36,862 nucleotides of DNA. It comes from an uncultured Gammaproteobacteria bacterium (GTDB lineage Bacteria > Pseudomonadota > Gammaproteobacteria > GCA-002705445 > GCA-002716945). The DNA lies in assembly GCA_913041865.1 (NCBI GenBank), contig CAJWIW010000001.1:1-36862 (forward strand), in the 5' to 3' direction. Positions 33,850 through 36,862 of this stretch are shown here, piece by piece (positions within the stretch are counted from its first letter, which is position 1; each line of letters starts with the position of its first letter). The position numbers were made by a program, and so were the translations under genes. Below the pieces are notes generated by a model. The model was not told the origin of the DNA and searched no databases. It was given only the letters and a program-made list of their open reading frames with translations.

Positions 33850-34647
33850 TTACCAAGAAGTTCTACCACCATCTATTGCAACTACTGCGCCATTCATATA
33901 GCTACTAGCATCACTACACATGTATACTATAGTTGCCTTGTATTCATCTTGATTTGCCATTCGATTCATTGGTATTAGCTTTTCAATTTTTGATATAAAT
34001 TTATCACTTTGATCGTTTTTCATACCTCCAGGAGCAAGAGCATTACATCTTACACCCTCCCTCGCCCAATATGTAGATGTGTACTTAGTCAAACCTATAA
34101 TTCCATGTTTGATTATAGAATATGATACTGGCTTATAGCTGTTTTCATAAATCTCCTGATTCGGTGCGATAAGACCTAAATCTGAGGATATATTCAATAT
34201 AACACCTCCCTTGTTCTTTGCCATATCATTTCCAAATATCTTTGTACATATCACTGCACCCACAAGACCAACGCTTATCTCTTGATATAGCGTATCAATT
34301 TTAAATGATTCAAAAGATCCAGATTCAACGTTATCTCCACTAACTTTTGGATCTATTGCTGCATTATTTATTAATACTGATGGATAATTATGAAATCTTT
34401 TTTTAATAGTATTTTTGAGTTTTAATACAGCTTTTTCATCAGTTATATCAATTTTAAAAGTATGAAGGTTATTATGAGAACCAAGAGATGTCTCTAATGA
34501 TTTTATATTTTTGCTAGAGTTATCTAAAACAATTACACTAGACCCAGCATCAAGAAGTGCCTCCGTATGTTGCCTCCCTAGTAAACCTGCTCCACCTGTT
34601 ATAATTGCCAATGTGTCTCTTAAATTAAATTTATCTAATGTATTCAT
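33850..34647 (-). CDS. Classical short-chain dehydrogenase/reductase
   Basis: This 265-residue SDR has the cofactor loop ITGGAGLLGRQ at 16-26 and LINNAAIDP near 92-100. The catalytic residues are Ser154 in LNISSDLG, and Tyr176 and Lys180 in YSIIK. The ending AIDGGRTSW is typical. Together with the nucleotidyltransferase and aminotransferase upstream it resembles the ptmA-type SDRs found beside acylneuraminate cytidylyltransferase-like genes in surface-sugar loci. Two bases separate it from the aminotransferase stop and 17 from the next gene. Its substrate, probably a nucleotide or acyl sugar, is not determined. Confidence 0.82.
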   Translation of the reverse strand: MNTLDKFNLRDTLAIITGGAGLLGRQHTEALLDAGSSVIVLDNSSKNIKSLETSLGSHNNLHTFKIDITDEKAVLKLKNTIKKRFHNYPSVLINNAAIDPKVSGDNVESGSFESFKIDTLYQEISVGLVGAVICTKIFGNDMAKNKGGVILNISSDLGLIAPNQEIYENSYKPVSYSIIKHGIIGLTKYTSTYWAREGVRCNALAPGGMKNDQSDKFISKIEKLIPMNRMANQDEYKATIVYMCSDASSYMNGAVVAIDGGRTSW

Positions 34648-34649
34648 TT

Positions 34650-35822
34650 TTACTCACCAAAGTATTTGAGAGTCTTTTTTAATGCATTAATTTGTACATC
34701 TCTTTCTTTTTTGGACGATTGATTAGTTGTGAAATTCATTAGCATTTTTTGTAATTTTATAGCAGTTGGTGTTTTACCTTTCCCTATTTTATTATTCTTA
34801 AAAGCAGGCTCTTGATGTTGTAATTTAGATGCAGCATATATTCCGTCACCTCCATATGAAATATATTTTTTTCTGAAATCTGACCATGATACTCCTCTAC
34901 TCTCTCCTATATATTTAGCAGAGAATGTATAATATGTATGATAATAACCTGAAAGAACTTTTTGTGGGATAAGAAATTCTGATCCACGAAGTGTTTTAGT
35001 ATATGCTAAACCCATTTTTCTTCTTAGACTAATAAACTTCTCTGCTCTTTCTGTTTGAGCGAGTGCGACAGCCGCTGCCATCTGATTCATTCTATAATTG
35101 AAACCAATTATTTCAAATCTATCCCAATTTGGATTTTGTAATTTATCTCTATCAGTTCTTACACGTCCACTTTTTGCAGTAAGGTTTTTAAAACCTAAGC
35201 CTCCTAGTTTTCTAATATGTGTAGCAAGTCTTTTATTTTTACATGTGATGATTCCACCATCTCCACAAGTTAATTGCTTGCTATTCTCGAAACTCCAGCT
35301 TCCAACATCACCAATCGTTCCAGTAATTCTTTTTTTATCATCTCTACCCAAATGGCATTGAGCACAGTCTTCCAAAACCTGCAGCTTATATTTTCTAGCA
35401 ATTTTCATTATCTCTGTCATATTACAAACACCACCATACATATGAGTTACCAGAATTACTTTTGATCTTCTAGTTATCTTTGACTCTAAATCACATGGGT
35501 CCATCAAAAAAGTTTCCTCATCGACATCAACAAAAACTGGTGTTGCGCCAGTATAATATGGGGCTAGACCGCACATCAGTGGTGTTAGAGCTGGTGTCAA
35601 CACTTCATCGCCTTTACCACATCCCATAGCAAGTAATGCAGCATGCATCGTAGTTGTGCCCGAGTTAAATGCGATGGCATAAGAAACTTTGTGTTTTTTT
35701 GCAAATAGAGCTTCTAATCTTGTTGTAAATGCTCCATCTGCTCCTGCTTTGAATCCAGAAGCCAATACTTCATCGATATACTTCCTCTCGTTTCCTTTAA
35801 ATCTCCAATTAGTTTTCTTCAT
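34650..35822 (-). CDS. DegT/DnrJ/EryC1/StrS family sugar aminotransferase
   Basis: This 390-residue PLP enzyme transfers an amino group to a keto-sugar nucleotide. The cofactor site is complete: FNSGTTTMHAAL near 52-63, Asp152 in EDCAQCHLG, and Lys182 in FENSKQLTCGDGG. The GFNYRMNQMAAAVALAQ block near 234-250 also fits. The exact amino sugar is unknown; candidates are a 4-amino or 3-amino deoxysugar or a nonulosonate precursor. It sits between the SDR and the nucleotidyltransferase in the glycan operon. Confidence 0.9.
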   Translation of the reverse strand: MKKTNWRFKGNERKYIDEVLASGFKAGADGAFTTRLEALFAKKHKVSYAIAFNSGTTTMHAALLAMGCGKGDEVLTPALTPLMCGLAPYYTGATPVFVDVDEETFLMDPCDLESKITRRSKVILVTHMYGGVCNMTEIMKIARKYKLQVLEDCAQCHLGRDDKKRITGTIGDVGSWSFENSKQLTCGDGGIITCKNKRLATHIRKLGGLGFKNLTAKSGRVRTDRDKLQNPNWDRFEIIGFNYRMNQMAAAVALAQTERAEKFISLRRKMGLAYTKTLRGSEFLIPQKVLSGYYHTYYTFSAKYIGESRGVSWSDFRKKYISYGGDGIYAASKLQHQEPAFKNNKIGKGKTPTAIKLQKMLMNFTTNQSSKKERDVQINALKKTLKYFGE

Positions 35823-35843
35823 ATAGTTATATTTATCAATATT

Positions 35844-36581
35844 TTATATTGGTTTTTTCGACTGATTAGATTGTCTGGCAGCCCACTCTTCATTTCTAAA
35901 TGTATTCATACTCTCAATACTAGGATTATCCACAAGAAATCTGTGCAGCTGACTCCTTGTAGCAAAATGACCTAACTGTCTTAGTATCTTACATAATTTC
36001 TGATAATCCTCCTCATAGTCTAACGTCATCCTACTTGTGATTACATCATTATCTGGGTCTGTCATTCTGTAAATTTTTATTTCATTATGATCTAAAATAA
36101 AACTCGAAATCATCTCCGTATCTGTAGTTGGCTCTATAGTATTACATATTTTGGATAAAGCGTCATTCTTAATTGAGTAGCCTACGGTAGCGCCACCAAG
36201 TAATGAAGAGGGAGAAGGATAAATAATATCATACCCTTTATCTAAAAAACTCATGCTCCTGATAACCTCTTCAGCACAAAAATATGGATCATCGGCATCA
36301 ATAGAATGAAATCTATCGATATTAAAATTGTTACAACAATCATTCCATCTCTTTAGTTTATTTTTTTCTGATCCACAAAAATACTTTACATCATTTTTTT
36401 TAGCAATATTTACTAATTCCTTATCTGAATCTTGTTCGGTAGTACATATGATAGGATCAATTTTAAAAAACTTAACACGATTAATAATATGCTCAATCAT
36501 CATTTTACCTCCAAAATCGAGAAAACATTTTCTTGGTAATCTTGTTGATGAGCTTCTAACTGTAATGAGAGCTTTAATCAT
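35844..36581 (-). CDS. SpsF/NeuA-type nucleotidyltransferase-like protein
   Basis: This 245-residue protein has the acylneuraminate cytidylyltransferase/SpsF pattern. The CTP-binding opening TVRSSSTRLPRKCF lies at 7-20 and contains the conserved Arg and Ser/Thr residues. FHSIDADDPYF near 91-101 supplies the metal Asp motif. The C-terminal part contains SRMTLDYEEDY, where SpsF homologues have RLTVDTxxDF. It should activate an acidic sugar or related compound as a CMP derivative, or act as an SpsF-type transferase. The start overlaps the upstream acetyltransferase by eight bases; 21 bases separate it from the aminotransferase. Confidence 0.8.
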   Translation of the reverse strand: MIKALITVRSSSTRLPRKCFLDFGGKMMIEHIINRVKFFKIDPIICTTEQDSDKELVNIAKKNDVKYFCGSEKNKLKRWNDCCNNFNIDRFHSIDADDPYFCAEEVIRSMSFLDKGYDIIYPSPSSLLGGATVGYSIKNDALSKICNTIEPTTDTEMISSFILDHNEIKIYRMTDPDNDVITSRMTLDYEEDYQKLCKILRQLGHFATRSQLHRFLVDNPSIESMNTFRNEEWAARQSNQSKKPI

Positions 36582-36862
36582 TTATCAGTGTAAGTAAAAG
36601 AGCATTAAATCTTCGTCCATTCGAATCTTTGTAAAAGTTTTTTAAAGTACCTTCTGTTATAAATCCTTTTTTTTGTAATGACTTTATTGATCTGATATTT
36701 TCTTGTGATGTTAGAGCTGTGATACGATACATTTTATGATATTTTACTAATTCATCTAAGCAAAGATCTAATGCTGATCCAAATATTCCTTTTCCCCAAA
36801 AATCTGGAGATATTGCATATCCTATATGACATGATTCTCTTTTACGATCTATTTTATGTATA
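36574..36862 (-). CDS. GNAT family N-acetyltransferase, C-terminal part (continues past the right edge)
   Basis: Only the last 96 residues are in the window; the first complete codon begins at 36861 and the TAA stop is at 36574-36576. The GNAT acetyl-CoA motif is visible as HIGYAISPDFWGKGIFGSAL, followed by NIRSIKSLQKKGF, the usual end of the fold. Enzymes of this RimJ/RimL-like type N-acetylate proteins, antibiotics or amino sugars. Beside a sugar aminotransferase and a CMP-sugar-type enzyme, acetylation of the new amino sugar (PseH-like) is the likely role. The N-terminus and start are unseen. Confidence 0.85.
   Translation of the reverse strand, partial: IHKIDRKRESCHIGYAISPDFWGKGIFGSALDLCLDELVKYHKMYRITALTSQENIRSIKSLQKKGFITEGTLKNFYKDSNGRRFNALLLTLIND

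Overview
The window looks like an AT-rich gammaproteobacterial chromosome, probably from a marine, streamlined lineage such as SAR86. The gene orders grpE-dnaK-dnaJ-dapB and fabD-fabG-acpP-fabF-pabC-tmk-holB are gammaproteobacterial, intergenic gaps are tiny, and there are two photolyase-family genes. The lineage is inferred from gene content and base composition only.

Left half (1 to about 16.08 kb), mostly + strand and mostly housekeeping. The 3' part of a tRNA-Arg(UCU) is followed by a convergent photolyase-like gene whose FAD domain comes first. A divergent promoter region leads to a small membrane protein and an SseA-type sulfurtransferase, which runs tail-to-tail into ispG. Then a long, tightly packed run reads grpE, dnaK, dnaJ, dapB, fabD, fabG, acpP, fabF, pabC, tmk, holB, a MetX-type acyltransferase and a secreted thermonuclease-like protein. 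A small lipoprotein with a SHOCT-like tail ends this half.

Right half (about 16.07 kb to the end), all - strand. Read in the direction of transcription it starts beyond the right edge with a GNAT acetyltransferase. Next come an SpsF/NeuA-type nucleotidyltransferase, a DegT-type sugar aminotransferase, an SDR and a large unknown GT-B-like protein. A CDP-glycerol glycerophosphotransferase-family protein follows, then a phosphonate pathway: a PEP mutase fused to a cytidylyltransferase-like domain, phosphonopyruvate decarboxylase and an iron-type alcohol dehydrogenase. A complete TupBCA tungstate-type ABC transporter comes next, then a PhyH dioxygenase, a VTT membrane protein, a family 2 glycosyltransferase, a sugar methyltransferase, an epimerase and a 675-residue membrane protein. 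No gap between neighbours exceeds about 21 bases from 36862 down to 18889, so this is probably one operon of at least 17 genes.

The simplest reading of that operon is a surface glycan decorated with 2-hydroxyethylphosphonate. PEP would go to phosphonopyruvate, phosphonoacetaldehyde and 2-hydroxyethylphosphonate, be activated as a CMP ester by the fused domain, and be transferred by the TagB/TagF-like protein. After a 93-base gap come a TylF-type methyltransferase, a photolyase of the PhrB (FeS-BCP) family that lacks the usual CxxC, a DCC (DUF393) protein and a 48-residue four-cysteine DUF2256 protein.

The 93-base gap contains a 28-base sequence resembling XerCD dif sites. It lies near the point where the main coding strand switches. 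It could be the chromosomal dif, an Xer-type island boundary, or an AT-rich promoter that resembles one. No stretch longer than 100 bases is without a gene.
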